Shown: positions 43,788-55,655 of the stretch, piece after piece
How positions within the stretch are numbered: position 1 is the stretch's first letter
Layout: each line of letters begins with the position of its first letter
Origin: Rhipicephalus microplus
Taxonomy: Eukaryota > Arthropoda > Arachnida > Ixodida > Ixodidae
DNA: 64,000 nt
Direction: 5' to 3'
Assembly (NCBI RefSeq): GCF_043290135.1
Contig: NC_134702.1
Location: 193,534,491-193,598,490 of the forward strand
Program-made: the position numbers and the translations under genes
The notes under the pieces: generated by a model
What the model saw: only the letters and a program-made list of their open reading frames with translations
The model's database searches: none
What the model was told of the DNA's origin: nothing

Positions 43788-45639
43788 TGTCCCGTGGTTG
43801 TGACAGAGGGGAGGCTGCAGCGAGGCTGGGAAATACGGATTACTATAATGTAAAAGTTGCGCGCAGAAAGGCAAAACGCAATGTACAAGCAATTATTGCT
43901 GTACACCGATGGCCGCAAGAATAGTAGGCAGATTTCGGGTGATGTGAACCGCGGAAGGCTAGTCTGCATTTGTACATGTGACATTGACGATTCGAGCCTA
44001 TTGTTGCTGATCGGGCCAGAATAAAGTGTACTCTCTGTGCTCCGCACTCGGCTTTGTCAGAACGATCTTCAATCATCTGCATGACTCAACATCCCGCTCG
44101 GCGCGTGGAGGATTGCTTACAAGTGTAGCGCGTGCGATTCATGAAAATCAAGAAAGGCTTGCGCATGGCTGTATCTTTTACTTTCCTGTTTCTTTCTTAT
44201 TTTTCTTGCTCCTCACCATCAGTTTTCTCACCCACCCTTACTGTACCATAAAAGGCCACAAAATTATTTTACAACCAACAGCTTGTAGCACAAAACTGCA
44301 ATGCATTCAACGCCAATTTTTGATAAAGAAAGCTTATCACCTGCTGAAACGTTTATCATTTTGTGGAAAATAAAGCCGGGACCAAAGATATTGTAGGACA
44401 GTAGCTCCACCAGTCAAGCAAACGAGGACGCTAGCAGTTGACAGCTTGAGGGCTCGTTCGTCTTTTCAACGATGCCCCGGCGCATGCGCTCATTGCCCTA
44501 GCGGAAAAGCAGTTAAATGTCTCTTCATGCAGGAGGTTTAGCTTCTGGCAGCAGGTGTTGTCCCGGCCACTACCTATTCCTGCCAAGACAGACAAGGACA
44601 GCGCGCGAAAATAAAAGGGTTACATTTATTTACAACTGGTGTTATCTACAAACGGTTCAAGTTGCAAGATACCTCAGAACTGATCTGAGTTTCGCAATAC
44701 CATAAGCTTTCGTTGCACAATCTCAGATGCAAGATGGTGCCGAAAAGAGAGTCAAACCGTCTGTTAGCAACGTATAGATGGTGCGAGTCATGGATTAGCA
44801 CCTCCATTTGCATCAACGCTGTCAGTATTAGCGCTTCTACAACATTCCACGCCTCACGAAAACATTCGTCATCAAGGTGTTCTCCGTTTACCTGTCAAAA
44901 ACTATCGAAAAAAATTCTGTCATGAAAGCTACTAATTTTTCTTTTGCACTGTGGTACCACCTAGCAATAATGACCATAACAACCAGCGAAGCGCTGGCTT
45001 TGAGAGCAAGTCACAGGTGAAGGATGACGTTGAGAGCACGACTGGCGATAATACTTAGCCACTTGGAAGCCATTATCATAAATACGAGGGAATGTGCATA
45101 TTTAATGAATCAGTCGTGTTTATTCTCAAATGGACTGTGACGCACAACATTAGGGCCGCAAAGCGGCACGCAGTTGGTTGGAGTTTACAATATTCATGAA
45201 TAAAGCGCAGCCTTCAGTAAGTAAATGGTTGTTCACGTGATTCCATGATTCATAGACTGCTTCTCTGACAAAATATTAGTTGCAATATTTAAAAGCATCA
45301 CCTACTTATTACGACAATCTTGATATTCTACTGTTATAGAAGAGAATATGGCATGATTACGCGACTCCCAGCGTCGACGTCATGGGTTTTATGCACTACA
45401 AAAACACCGATGGAAGGTATGCACATGCGAAACAGATTGAGTGACATAAACATTTCAATAGCCTTCATGGCCACAGAAAACTTCGTGCAGCTGAAATGCG
45501 TACGTTGTGAGCAATCACTGGCCACGTCTCTTGCCCACTGGGCTTAACCAAGTATTTTTGCGTTAACTTCATGTCTCACAAGAACTAATCAGGTTTATCC
45601 TGTCCCGAATGGCCCCTGTTTTCTACTGGGGGGAGAAAC
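43787..45639. other. Intergenic, no gene recognised
   Basis: 1.85 kb of mixed, mostly AT-rich DNA. Short ORFs on both strands lack protein-like motifs. No repeat signature was recognised. Confidence 0.3.
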
Positions 45640-47000
45640 AAGTGGAGTCCTACAACGAGGAGGTAGAGGAGGAGGAAAACAATCGGTAGGATAGGGAGGT
45701 TAGTCAGTTCTTAGACCGGCTGGCTACCCCTGCCGGAGAAAAGGGGTAAGAGTAGTCAATTATGATAGAAAATACATCTTCCAAAGCAAAAGAAGAGAAA
45801 GACATAGCGTAAAAGAAGAACTAAACCAAAGAGAATACGACACTAAAGTCAGTCTCTAAGGCCAGTTGTCCGCAAATAAAAAACACTAAAGCTTTCACAG
45901 CCTTCTGGGATAATGATGTACTTGGCCAATCTTTTGTTCGAAAAACGCCAATCATGTAGTCCATCAAGAGCTTCGATTAGTTCTTGTCTTCACGGGTTGA
46001 AATGGGCACACTAGCATTGAAAGTGTGCGATTGTTTCTTCCCAGCTGCAGTAATTGCATGTAGAGGTGCTGGCTATTCCGATAAGTAAGGAGTATGCGTT
46101 CGTGAAAGCCGCGCCAAGCCACAAGAGGCACAGAAGAGATTCATAAGCTCGAGATATTCACGAGAAAAGACGATGCTTGAGATCGGGATCCAAATCACTC
46201 AGGCCAACGTTTGTGAATTCCGTCGAGTTCCACTCTACTAGTGTGAGGTCACGTGCAATTGAACGAAGCCTTGTAGCGGAGTTGGTTCTTGAGAACGGGA
46301 TGGTTGTGTATTCCGTACGGTCATGTGCAGATATAGCGCGGTCATCTGCGTGGTCGTTACTAATATACGCAATGATTTGGTATCAACGTATATGCATTGC
46401 TTTGTTGTCTCTCGATTGCTTGTGGGTGAAGAATCTTTATGTCAGTTACTAACTGTTCAATAGGTTAATTGCAAAAGGGTGATATAAGACATCGAAAAGC
46501 TACCTTCGAGCCCAAGATGTACCAAGCTTCTGAGGGTTATTCAACAATAAGCTCCGGAGTTTCACGTATGGCGGCGATTTCTGCAGTGGCCTATGATGTC
46601 AAAAGCGATGTCTTGAATTTAATTGTGATATATTTCACGCTAATAACCACCACCCCTGCTGAGTTTACTGAAGAAACTGTGCTATCCGTGTAAATGTGAA
46701 GGCGTGCGTTGTGCTTCTCGTGCAGGAACAGTAGTGTGGCCTGGTTCAGGACTAGACGCGACAACTGTTTCTTCTTTTAGATGATTTGAACTTCTTCGCT
46801 CCTCTGATTGTTCAGTGCATCTGTAGCTCATCATTATGCGGTGCTTCCATTGCACTTCACGTATGCAGCACGAGCCGTTACCATTGCGGTGCCTACACCC
46901 ACCCAAAATTCCTCGTGAATTCCCAGTGTTCCCATCCCGCCAACGGGCGATCAATCAGACTAGCAGAGCTGAACAAGGAAGCGGTTGTCAGTTCGTCGTC
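45640..47000 (-). mobile_element. LINE remnant (minus): RNase H, C-terminal Cys/His cluster and 3' end
   Basis: On the minus strand, the 3' end near 45640 is CCTCCTCCTCTACC-type repeat after a GC-rich 3' UTR (45660-45770, CCCCTTTTCTCCGGCAGGGG). Upstream are the C-terminal cluster STSTCNYCSWEETIAHFQC (about 46070-46015) and RNase H traces. Position of frameshifts is unclear. It is a family distinct from LINE-1 to LINE-4, by its C-terminal sequence. Confidence 0.55.
45880..46700 (-). pseudogene. LINE ORF2 C-terminal part, decayed
   Basis: Reading from 46700 to about 46480 on the minus strand: IYTDSTVSSVNSAGVVVISV, then KYITIKFKTS and ATAEIAAIRETPELI, an RNase H core (the D of YTD and the E of AAEI-type helix are in place). 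After a gap, AYISNDHADDRAISAHDRTE (about 46360) and RRLRSIARDLTLVEWNSTEF-like sequence lead to LLCLLWLGAAFTNAYSLL, the Cys/His cluster and a Leu-rich end (about 45880). Internal stops and shifts are present. No RT region is recognisable further upstream. Confidence 0.5.
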
Positions 47001-47606
47001 TAAACCTACTCTAGGGCGTTCTATGAGCACCCGCTTGATGGCGCAGTAGTGTACGGGCATTATAAATAATGTGCGTCTATGTGCTTAGTGTTGTCAGTGA
47101 ATTAGCCCTTGCGAGGCCAGTTGCTAACTTCTTCGTTATTAAAATGATAGACCGCGCCAGAAAGACATTGGTCAAGAATTTGGACCCTATACCTAGAATA
47201 AATTTTTATTATTATGCAAGGCTATATTACGTTGTACCACCCTAGGATGGCCAATTGGTTCCTAATCTTGCCATCGTATCAAGGGTACGTGAGTTCTAAT
47301 GCCGCACTGTGAAGGGTTTTTTTCGCTGAAAATACATTTCTCTTGCTGCCTTTCTTTTTGCTTCCTCTGTATTAGTTCTCTCATTTATCAGAGCGTTCGA
47401 AATCGTGCACCAGACAAATTGGCGTGTGTTTCCTGCAAGCGAAGCACTATAGGAAGAATAGTCCAAGCTGAGAGTGAGCTGCATCGTAACAATGATACCT
47501 TTTGTTAAAGCATTACGGACTGATCCTCGACTTAAACGGCTGGGCCCTTATTGTCTTGCGCTGGACTCGTTCATGATGTATTTAAATTGAAGAACACCAC
47601 CACAAA
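47001..47606. other. Intergenic, no gene recognised
   Basis: Possible further decayed LINE sequence near 47000-47160, but no motif supports it. Confidence 0.25.
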
Positions 47607-47849
47607 AATGCCCCGCCGCGGTGGTCTAGTGGCTAAGGTACTCGGCTGCTGACCCGCAGGTCGCGGGATCAAATCCCGGCTGCGGCAGCTGCATTTTCGA
47701 TGGAGGTAGAAATTTTTCAGGCTCGTGTGCTCAAATTCAGGTGCACGCTAAAAAGAACCCAAGGTGGTCGAAATTTCCGGAGACCTTCACTACGGCGTCT
47801 CTCATAATCATATGGTGGTTTTGGGACGTTAAACCCCATATATCAATCA
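47607..47849 (+). mobile_element. SINE-A copy A5, full length, plus strand, 11-bp TSD
   Basis: This copy reads in sense orientation: CCCCGCCGCGGTGGTCTAGT head with A box TGGTCTAGTGG, B-box-like GGGATCAAATCCC (GG to GA change in GGTTC), body with GGTGGTCGAAATTTCCGGAG and the tail TTGGGACGTTAAACCCCATA then TATCAATCAA. ACCACCACAAA at 47596-47606 repeats at 47850-47860. The changed B box may weaken Pol III transcription. Confidence 0.85.
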
Positions 47850-47860
47850 ACCACCACAAA

Positions 47861-50474
47861 GTTTCATAGATAGGAGGGAGGAGACACCTGAAAATACGTA
47901 GTGATCTCGTTCATTATGCTAATTTATGTGTTTTAGTGGTTTGCACAAATAAAAGTCCGGAGGATTTTGATACCATCTTTCAGCAGAATGTCCATCGAGA
48001 AGCAAAGCGATCCTTCGTTCCATCTACATTTCTCCCAATACTTTTACTCTGGTAAGCACGGACACAACTGAAGTCCGACCATTTTTTATCTTTATTCATA
48101 TGTGTTTTAGCAAAACGTCTGTAACCTTGACGCTTTAGGCTTAACTCCACATGTTTAAATGTACAGTTTAGCCTAAGTAAGCCATACGCCAAAGTAAGCC
48201 ATACAAGATATATTGCCATATTATTTACGTACCTGACACCTACAAAATGTTTTAACACTGCGTGCCTTTGTGTCAAAACAGAAAAATTCTCTTAGCTTTC
48301 TTGGCCGTTGTAAAAATTCTTTTTGCAATATTTTATTTTCTAACTGCTAGTGAAAAAAACTGCTAGCGCAAGTCTTTGAGTACAAGCGTACTTCGAAATG
48401 CTTTAACTTTTGGGGCCCTAATTTAGGAGAAGGTTATTCTTGAGCTACTTTAAAGTAATAATATTGACGGTCGGGCTAGTTGGTAATGTAGCAATTTGGG
48501 GTACATCTGGAGACTAATGAAGATGACCTAATACAAAAGGGACACAGACAAGGGCTGAAAAACATTTTAAAGCTTCAAATTGGGCTCTCTGGTGGAAGTA
48601 AAATTTGCTTTCATTCATAAATGGCCCTGTGAATGTTTTTCGCAATCTACATGACTTGAAAGATAGAGTAGGAGAAGACCTGGGGAGCTTTGTGGCGTCG
48701 TTTCATGCAGAGCAGATGATAATGAGAAAACAATATTGGAAACATCTCGTACCCCGCTGACTACGCCCCTAACACACTTGGTCATGACATTTGCTATGAA
48801 ATGTATCAAAAGAAATGCATTATCGTATCACGACACCATGTATAACATATGCCGGTCTGCCCTTAGTGTGCAACAATGACGCTCCTTTGCCAATAAATTA
48901 TTTACAGCTGCCTTGCGGCACCCTTTCAGCAGAATTTGCACCATGTTGTTATTATTTGCACCTAAAATGTAGCTTGACACGCCCCGTGCTTCCAATAATT
49001 CTGAATCAGCTAGTTTATTCGTTTTCTTACCTTCAGCAATGAAGAACAAAACCAGAACCCACCGTGTGACATCCATGGCTACAGTGATCAGATAACAGTG
49101 GCTTTATATAGACGTGCAGAATGCGGAGTTGACTTGCTTACAAATATAAACAGACGCTCCACACTTGTCCCAAAAAACAATGTGTCTTTCGCCGACAACA
49201 TGTGTCTCCTCGCTAAACAAGCGTTCTGATGTCGGAAAGGTGCACAAAGAGAAGCGCCAGTTGGTGCAGTTGTTACGTATGCTTGGCGTGCACGACAAAA
49301 AAAGCGACATCTCTTACCGGGAAAATGCTTCAAGCCCGAAAACAGTTTAGACCTATTTCTTTGCTTTCCGTATCCCTAGAAGTACAAACTTTTCCACAGA
49401 GTTGGAAGGCTGTACACACTAGATACGAACGATGATTTTTTTTTCTTTAGCACTTTTACGTTAAACACTAAAGCACTAGTGTTTGCTACACACATTTTCC
49501 CTTCGGTCAGCGCGCTTATCTGTAATAAAGTCCTCCTCAACTGACAGTGCATATCCTGTTCACACTACAGTGGCTTCCGCTAGCGAAGCTTTCTGCTGCT
49601 AGCATGCTATTTATTGTGAACGATGGGCTAGATGCGGGCTTCTTGGTCAGTTGTCCAGTCAGCATCACACTCGGTGCATGAATTGAATAGGATGTCAATT
49701 GGGTGTGATGAAACGATTGGACCCAGGCAACTATAAACGATTTTCCTACATGGCGTGCTGGTGTCTGTTTTTAATCTTCTCAAAAGAAACGTTGAATCGC
49801 AAGAGTGTCATTACGTGCTGGGGATTCATGCGATTTAGTGAAAAAAGTCGTGGTTTTTTCTGCAAGAATCTGCGACTCATCAACAGTCACCAGAAGAAAA
49901 GCGCGACGAGAAACTGTGCCACTAACATTTGTGTGATTTTCTTCATTCGAAAGAGATGAATGAGTTGCCAGGTGTCTTTGAATTGTCCATATATTGTAAG
50001 TGTGGTGAAGACAACATGCGTACGCGCCCTTGAGTACACTCTAACAAGCCCATAACGCTGGTGGTCTTATGTTCGTCATGTAGTCAAACTGGTGTCTCTT
50101 TTTTGAGGTTCATATAGTTAGACGAGCTTCTTTATGGAAATGAGAATAAAGCTTCCTAGTGCGCGGGTACTATCTTTATATGCGTTCATTCACACAGTAC
50201 TTTAATACAGTCCTTAACAAGTCATACTATTTCTTCCACTCATGCACAAAGCCCTCTTGGGTTATTTCTTAAAAAAATATCTCGTCAGAGCTAATTTTAT
50301 TGGAAGCCTATGAATCGCGTAACGATATCAACCAACGCTACTCTATGGTGTGTTTTGCAGTTTCTTTTCTCACTTTGTATCTGTTCGTTCATCATAATTT
50401 TTGTACGGTTACAGGTCTTGAGCACTACAAGGCCTTCCAAAATATGCCTCTTTGCTTATCTCCAGCTTTTCAAA
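47861..50474. other. Intergenic, no gene recognised
   Basis: 2.6 kb, AT-rich. GGGCTAGTTGGT at 48475-48486 followed by AAAGGGACACAGACAAGGGC (about 48536) resembles a dispersed tick repeat also hinted at 33762 and 56067. No ORF with recognisable motifs. Confidence 0.3.
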
Positions 50475-51200
50475 AATAAAACTTTGCAGATCCCACGTAC
50501 AGTCGGAATCGGCGATATGCGAAACACGAATGAGGAAGGTTAATATATCACTTTAAAATCAGCACAACGTTACAAGGTGGAAGTAAATGATGCCGTACAT
50601 GACTTCCGTGTCAAGAATATCATGTTTGGATGTGTCGTTTTACCTTTTTCATCTATTCACGCCACGTGATTGCAAATTCAGTATATGTGGAGCTAGCGAA
50701 ACGACCGCGAGCACGCTATGAGCGTGGTATGTGGTCATGTTCTTACATGAAACGCGTGTCAGGATTATCATCTTTGCACCAGTCACATACTTTCGTCCTC
50801 TATTGACGTCACGTAACACCCAATTGGGTACTTGTGAATGAAGAAAAACGGCCTCGCGAGCATCGTGAAGGGCCCAATATACTAGAAAGTAGCGTTGACG
50901 CGTTCGCACGCTAGGCACAGCGACGCCACGTTGGGAAAACGCGAGCACTCTATAGTCTGAAGCCGGGCGCGACCTGCGCGACCAGCGTCCGTCGGCACGG
51001 CTTGACGACAACCGGCGCGAAATGAAACATGTTGCATTTCACGCCGATGCATTACACAGACAACTCTGCGTCTGCCTCTTTTCGTGACGGAGGGACGCCG
51101 GACGCGCTGAAACGCACATGCGTCAAAGCAACACAACCGGGCGCGTGCCTGCGAGTGTATGGCAGGACAGGTGTCTGACGTGGCAACGCCAGCGTGACGC
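50475..51200 (-). repeat. Repeat D copy 3, right part (minus), interrupted by LINE-4
   Basis: Reverse complement of the right end, last tandem units and GC-rich insert of copy 1: TTTGCAGATCCCACGTACAG at 50483, unit sequence at 50660-50880 and the GC-rich block at 50885-51200. The sequence stops at GCGTGACGC (51192-51200) where LINE-4 begins and resumes at 54799. Confidence 0.75.
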
Positions 51201-54200
51201 AGCAACTCAGCCGTTAAACACAGTGGAACTGCAGAGATCTCAAGAATCACAAGAAGAGGGCTCATTTCTGCCTCTATCTTCAGACCTGTGAGTTTCTCGT
51301 TGCCGTGGTTGCCCTTCAGAAACCCGGCACGGACGTCAAACTCACAAATTACACTACATTTCAACACAACCCGAAGACATGTATACTTTTTCACAAGCAA
51401 TATACCGCCCAGGAAGTCACACTCCGCACAACAACACCTTTTTCATACACGATAGTGTCGGTGCTGCACATAAGGCGATCTGACCCACCTGTTCATATTT
51501 AAAACATTTACTTAGCAAAACGTTCAGCGAAACTTTCACACAAGCTATGCAGGTGTCAGGAAGGGACCACCTCCTGATCGTCGGTGACTTTAATGCCCCA
51601 AGCAGTTTATGAGGTTAACCGCGAGAGGACACGCGTGGGAGGAAGCTTGCGGAACTTCTTACACTTGGACTTACCCTCCACACTTATCCCACCAGCCCAA
51701 CACGTGTAGGCAACTCTGTTCAACGAGATACTTGCCCGGACCTCACAATTTTGCGCAACATACGCCATGCCGACTGGCTGAACACACAGGACTCTCTCGG
51801 TAGTAATCATTGTGTATTAAACACAACCGTGTACATGCGTCCCTTAAAACGCCCACTTACACAAGCTCGTATCCCAGACTGGACAACTTTCCGCACCTCT
51901 CTACCTATCGCAGACCCTCTCCAGTCGGGATACGACACCTGGTCTATATCACTGACGTCTACACTGAAACAACACGAACGGCTGATACAGCTCACGGAAA
52001 CTCAAACGGACGTGGCCAACACCTCCTCCATCTTTGGCAGGCCCGCCGCAGCCTCACCAAACGGTAGAAAAAACAGAAACATAACAGACGCCTCAAGAAA
52101 CGCATCCTAGAACTCACGGAGCAAGCTGCGGAGTATGCTGCACAGCTGGCCGACACTAACTGGGTGGACAGGTGCAACACGGCTGCACGCCATATGTCTG
52201 GTCGCAACACGTGGCGCCTGTTTTGCGCTCTCATCGATCCGACACAAACACGCAAGGAAACTCAACGCCGCTTACATAAGTCATGCACAACTTTACAGGA
52301 ACGACAACACAGCTGGCACACACGCTCAGGGACCGATACCTGTGCACCACCAAGGACCCCCGGCCGGCCGCATACTCTTACGCAGACAAAAAGAGCACGC
52401 AGTTGGACAACCCGTTGCAGATCCACGACCTCCAGGCGGCCTTATTCAAAATGAAGCGTGACACTGCACCTGGGCGTGACCAGGTTACGGTCAAACTGTT
52501 GGCCAATCTTCCCGACGCAGCCTACACCACGCTTCTCAAATACATCAATAGCATTTGGGACGGAGAGACTCCTCTCTCTCTTGAATGAAAATCAGCTCTC
52601 GTGACCTTCATCCCGATGGCAGGTAAGCCTATTGACGTGGAGAACATTCTCCTCATCTCCCTCACGTCTTGTGTCGGCAAGTTGTTGTAAACGACGGTGC
52701 GCGGCAGACTCTCCAAGTTTCTAGAAACACAGCACACTTTCGCGGACACCATGTTTGGTTTCCGCCCTCAGAAATCAGCCCAGCATATACTTCTACAGCT
52801 CCACTATGACATATTACATCCTGTTGAATGCCCCCACAATTACAAGGTAGCCCTGGCCTTGGATCTTCAAGGGGCGTTCGACAACGTGAAGCATGAGGTA
52901 ATCTTTGACCACATCAGTCAGACCAACTGTGGTTATAAAACATTCAATTATGTTAGACAGTTTCTTACAGACCGTCAAGCCTACATACCCATACAAGATG
53001 AGGAACATGGGCCATACGTCATCGGCTCGAGGGGAACTCCTCAAGGCGCAGTCCTCTCTCCCCTCCTATTTAATATAGCCATGCTTCATCTTGCCCCCAA
53101 ATTGGCTTCTCTACCAGGGATAGATCACGCTCTTTACGCGGATGATATCATGATCTGGGCCACGCAAGGTAACCTGGGTCACATGGAGTCGTGCCTGCAA
53201 GCAGAAGCGACTTTAATCGACGACTACGCAACCTACTGCGGGCTCCAGTGTGCCCCGGCCAAGTCAGAATTTGTGCACGTACGTCTCTTTCCTCCGGACA
53301 CAACTTCATCAGCTCCATATCAGTCTTCCTTCGGGACCGATCCGTGAGGCCAAGTAGATCAGCGTCATTGGCCTCTTCATACACCACCAACGCAAGGCCG
53401 ACACGACAATAGCCAAACTTCGCACGGTGGGAGAACAGGTGGGCCGGTTGGTCCAACGAGACTCCAACAAGCGGGGCGGATTGCGAAGCAGGGATGCAAT
53501 GCGGCTTGCCCATGCTTTCGTAACGAGTAGAATACTCTACTCGACTCCCTACTTGCACCTACGCAAACACAAGGATGATCAATTTGAAGTCATTCACCGT
53601 AAAATTAGCAAGCGGACCCTCGACCTGCCTATCACCATGTCCAACCAGAGACTTCTGGCCCTAGGCGTGATGAATACCAACCGGGAACTCCGAGAAGCCC
53701 ATCTTGTTAACACGCGCCTTGCACAGACCCCTTCCGGTCGCCGCCTTTCGAACCGAATACACATCAAGCATTATTAATATATTGAGGAAAGGGTGAGAGG
53801 GCCAGAACCTTGGAGACACGCCCTCCGGGTCCGACCCCTTCCGCACAACATGTCCAAAGAAAACCACAGTGGTCGCCGCCAGGCGCGCGCGGAAGCCTTG
53901 AAACGACACTTTGGTCAAGAAGAACACGTATGCTACGTGGACCTTACCGGCCCGCACCATGGGGGGTGGTATACGGCCACAGTCATACACAACACAAACA
54001 CCGTAAACGGGCTCATTTTCAAAGCCTACAGCACAACACATGCGGAGGAGATTGCAATCGCTCTGGCTCTCACCTATACCTCTTCTAAACATATCATCAC
54101 CGACTCACGAAGGGCCTGTCAGAACTATCAGCTAGGGTGGGCTTTACCGCTTGCTCAGCGCATACTGGAACCTAGCTGCCGATACGTTATTCCAACTCCG

Positions 54201-54798
54201 CGAAATCTGGTTTAGGCACCCGGTCACCAATTTCTCAGGGGTAACGAACAGGCCGATCAGGCCGCCCACGCACTTTCTTCCCGGGCTATCTCCCTGTCTT
54301 TGGAAGCCTACTCCCAATCAGACAACTCGGCCATTTCATTCAAAGATATTACCAATTACTACAAGGTGGAGCACTGGCGCTATCCAGACCCTTGTAAGGG
54401 ACTGCATCGCGCTGACGAGCGTCTCCTTTTAAAACTGTTTCCCAATACCGTACTGTGCCCGGCGGTGCTAAAACATTTCAATTCATCCTTTGATGATACA
54501 TGCCAGTCCTGTGGTGTGGTGGCTGACACCTTCCACATCGTCTGGGCGTGCCAGTCTAATCCATCTATCCTCCCCAATCCAAACTCCACGAGAGAGGACT
54601 GAGAGGCGGCCCTGCTCGGCTGTCAGCACCTGAAGGCCCGAAAATTCCTGTTTCAACGGGCGCGGGTGGCGTTGCTTGCCAATGGAGCTCCGGAATAGGG
54701 GTTCCACCTAGTGCCGTGAGGGTAGGAGGCCCATAAGGCCCCAACCCAATCACCTCTCTGTAACCAATTAATGGTTATTAAATGTTTCACTACCACCG
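51201..54798 (+). mobile_element. LINE-4: 5'-truncated LINE of the LINE-2 family, inserted in repeat D
   Basis: The element starts a few codons upstream of the ORF2 WNC motif, contains the whole ORF2 region and ends in TTATTAAATGTTTCACTACC, the same 3' terminus as LINE-2. GCGTGACGC at 51192-51200 is repeated at 54799-54807, and joining the flanks restores the repeat D sequence continuous with copy 1 (around 39165-39195 in reverse). ORF1 is absent, so truncation took place at or near the ORF1/ORF2 junction. Confidence 0.85.
51224..54698 (+). pseudogene. LINE-4 ORF2: endonuclease-RT-RNase H, frameshifted
   Basis: Endonuclease: WNCRDLKNHKKR at 51224, ALQKPGTD (about 51308), VGDFNAPS (about 51580). 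RT: TAPGRDQVTVK (about 52461), MFGFRPQKSAQH (about 52751), ALDLQGAFDNVKH (about 52855), RGTPQGAVLSPLLFN (about 53032) and YADD at 53135-53146. RNase H: CYVDLTGPHHGGW (about 53932), AEEIAIALAL (about 54043), ITDSRRACQ (about 54096). C-terminal cluster CQSCGVVADTFHIVWAC at 54503-54553, TAG at 54696. The 217-codon RT core (52697-53347) is uninterrupted and keeps its catalytic Asp pair. Frame changes near 51510, 52110, 52600, 53350 and 53780 and stops elsewhere make it a pseudogene. Same family as LINE-2 ORF2. Confidence 0.85.
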
Positions 54799-55655
54799 GC
54801 GTGACGCGACGATATGAACGCCGGCGAGCAGGCACACCGCGTCGTGTCGAAATGTGTTGGCGCCTCGACTGTGGCATGAATTCCTGTTCTCACATGACAC
54901 GCATGTCAAGATTATTGTGTTTGCAACAGTCACATACCTTCGGCATTCATCGGCGTCACGTAATACCAAATTTGGCATATGTGAAGCTAGCTAAACGGCC
55001 GCGTGCGAATCATGAGTGTGGCATGTAGCCATGTTGTTACATGGCATGCGTGCCATGATTATAGTGTTTTGATGTGTAATTTACCTATGTCGTCCTTTCA
55101 CGTCCCGTAATACCAAGATTGGTATAAGTGGAGCTAGCGAAACGGCCACGAGCGCATCTTGAGCGTGGCATGTAGTCATGTTATATGACACACATTGCAT
55201 GATTATCTTGTTTACATCAGACACACACCTTCGTCATCCATTCACGTACCGTAATACCAAATTCGAGATATGTGGCGCTAGCATAGCGGCCGCGAGTGCA
55301 TCAAGAGCGTGGCATGTAGTCTTGTTGCTACATGATAGGCATGTCATGATTTTCATGTGGGGCCTGTCGCTTGTTTTCCCCATGTAATGGCATACCATAC
55401 CACTTTTGAAACATGCGAAGTGAACGATACCACTGCAAGAGCTGCAGGACCGAAAACTGTAAATCATGGCATTCATGACATAGATGTCATCATTTTTATG
55501 TTATGACTAGACAGCTATGCTCTTCATACAGTCATGTTATGCCATACCAAGTTTGGTATTGATACCATTATCAAAATGGCCAGGACAGCTAAATGTCGTA
55601 GGCAGCTAGATAGATAGAAAGATAGATCTATCTATAGATAGATCTATCGAGCAGC
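54799..55655 (-). repeat. Repeat D copy 3, left part (minus), with TAGA array
   Basis: Continues the copy broken at 51200: GCGTGACGCGACGATATGAA, then tandem units (about 54880-55330), the left block (55330-55600) including CATACCAAGTTTGGTATTGA, and the TAGATAGATAG/GATCTATC array at 55603-55655 that corresponds to the TCTA array of copy 1. Confidence 0.75.

Noticed and set aside
46786..47049. Plus-strand frame opposite the LINE remnant
   Set aside because: Opposite strand of decayed LINE sequence. The RNase H reading on the minus strand explains the neighbouring openness better.
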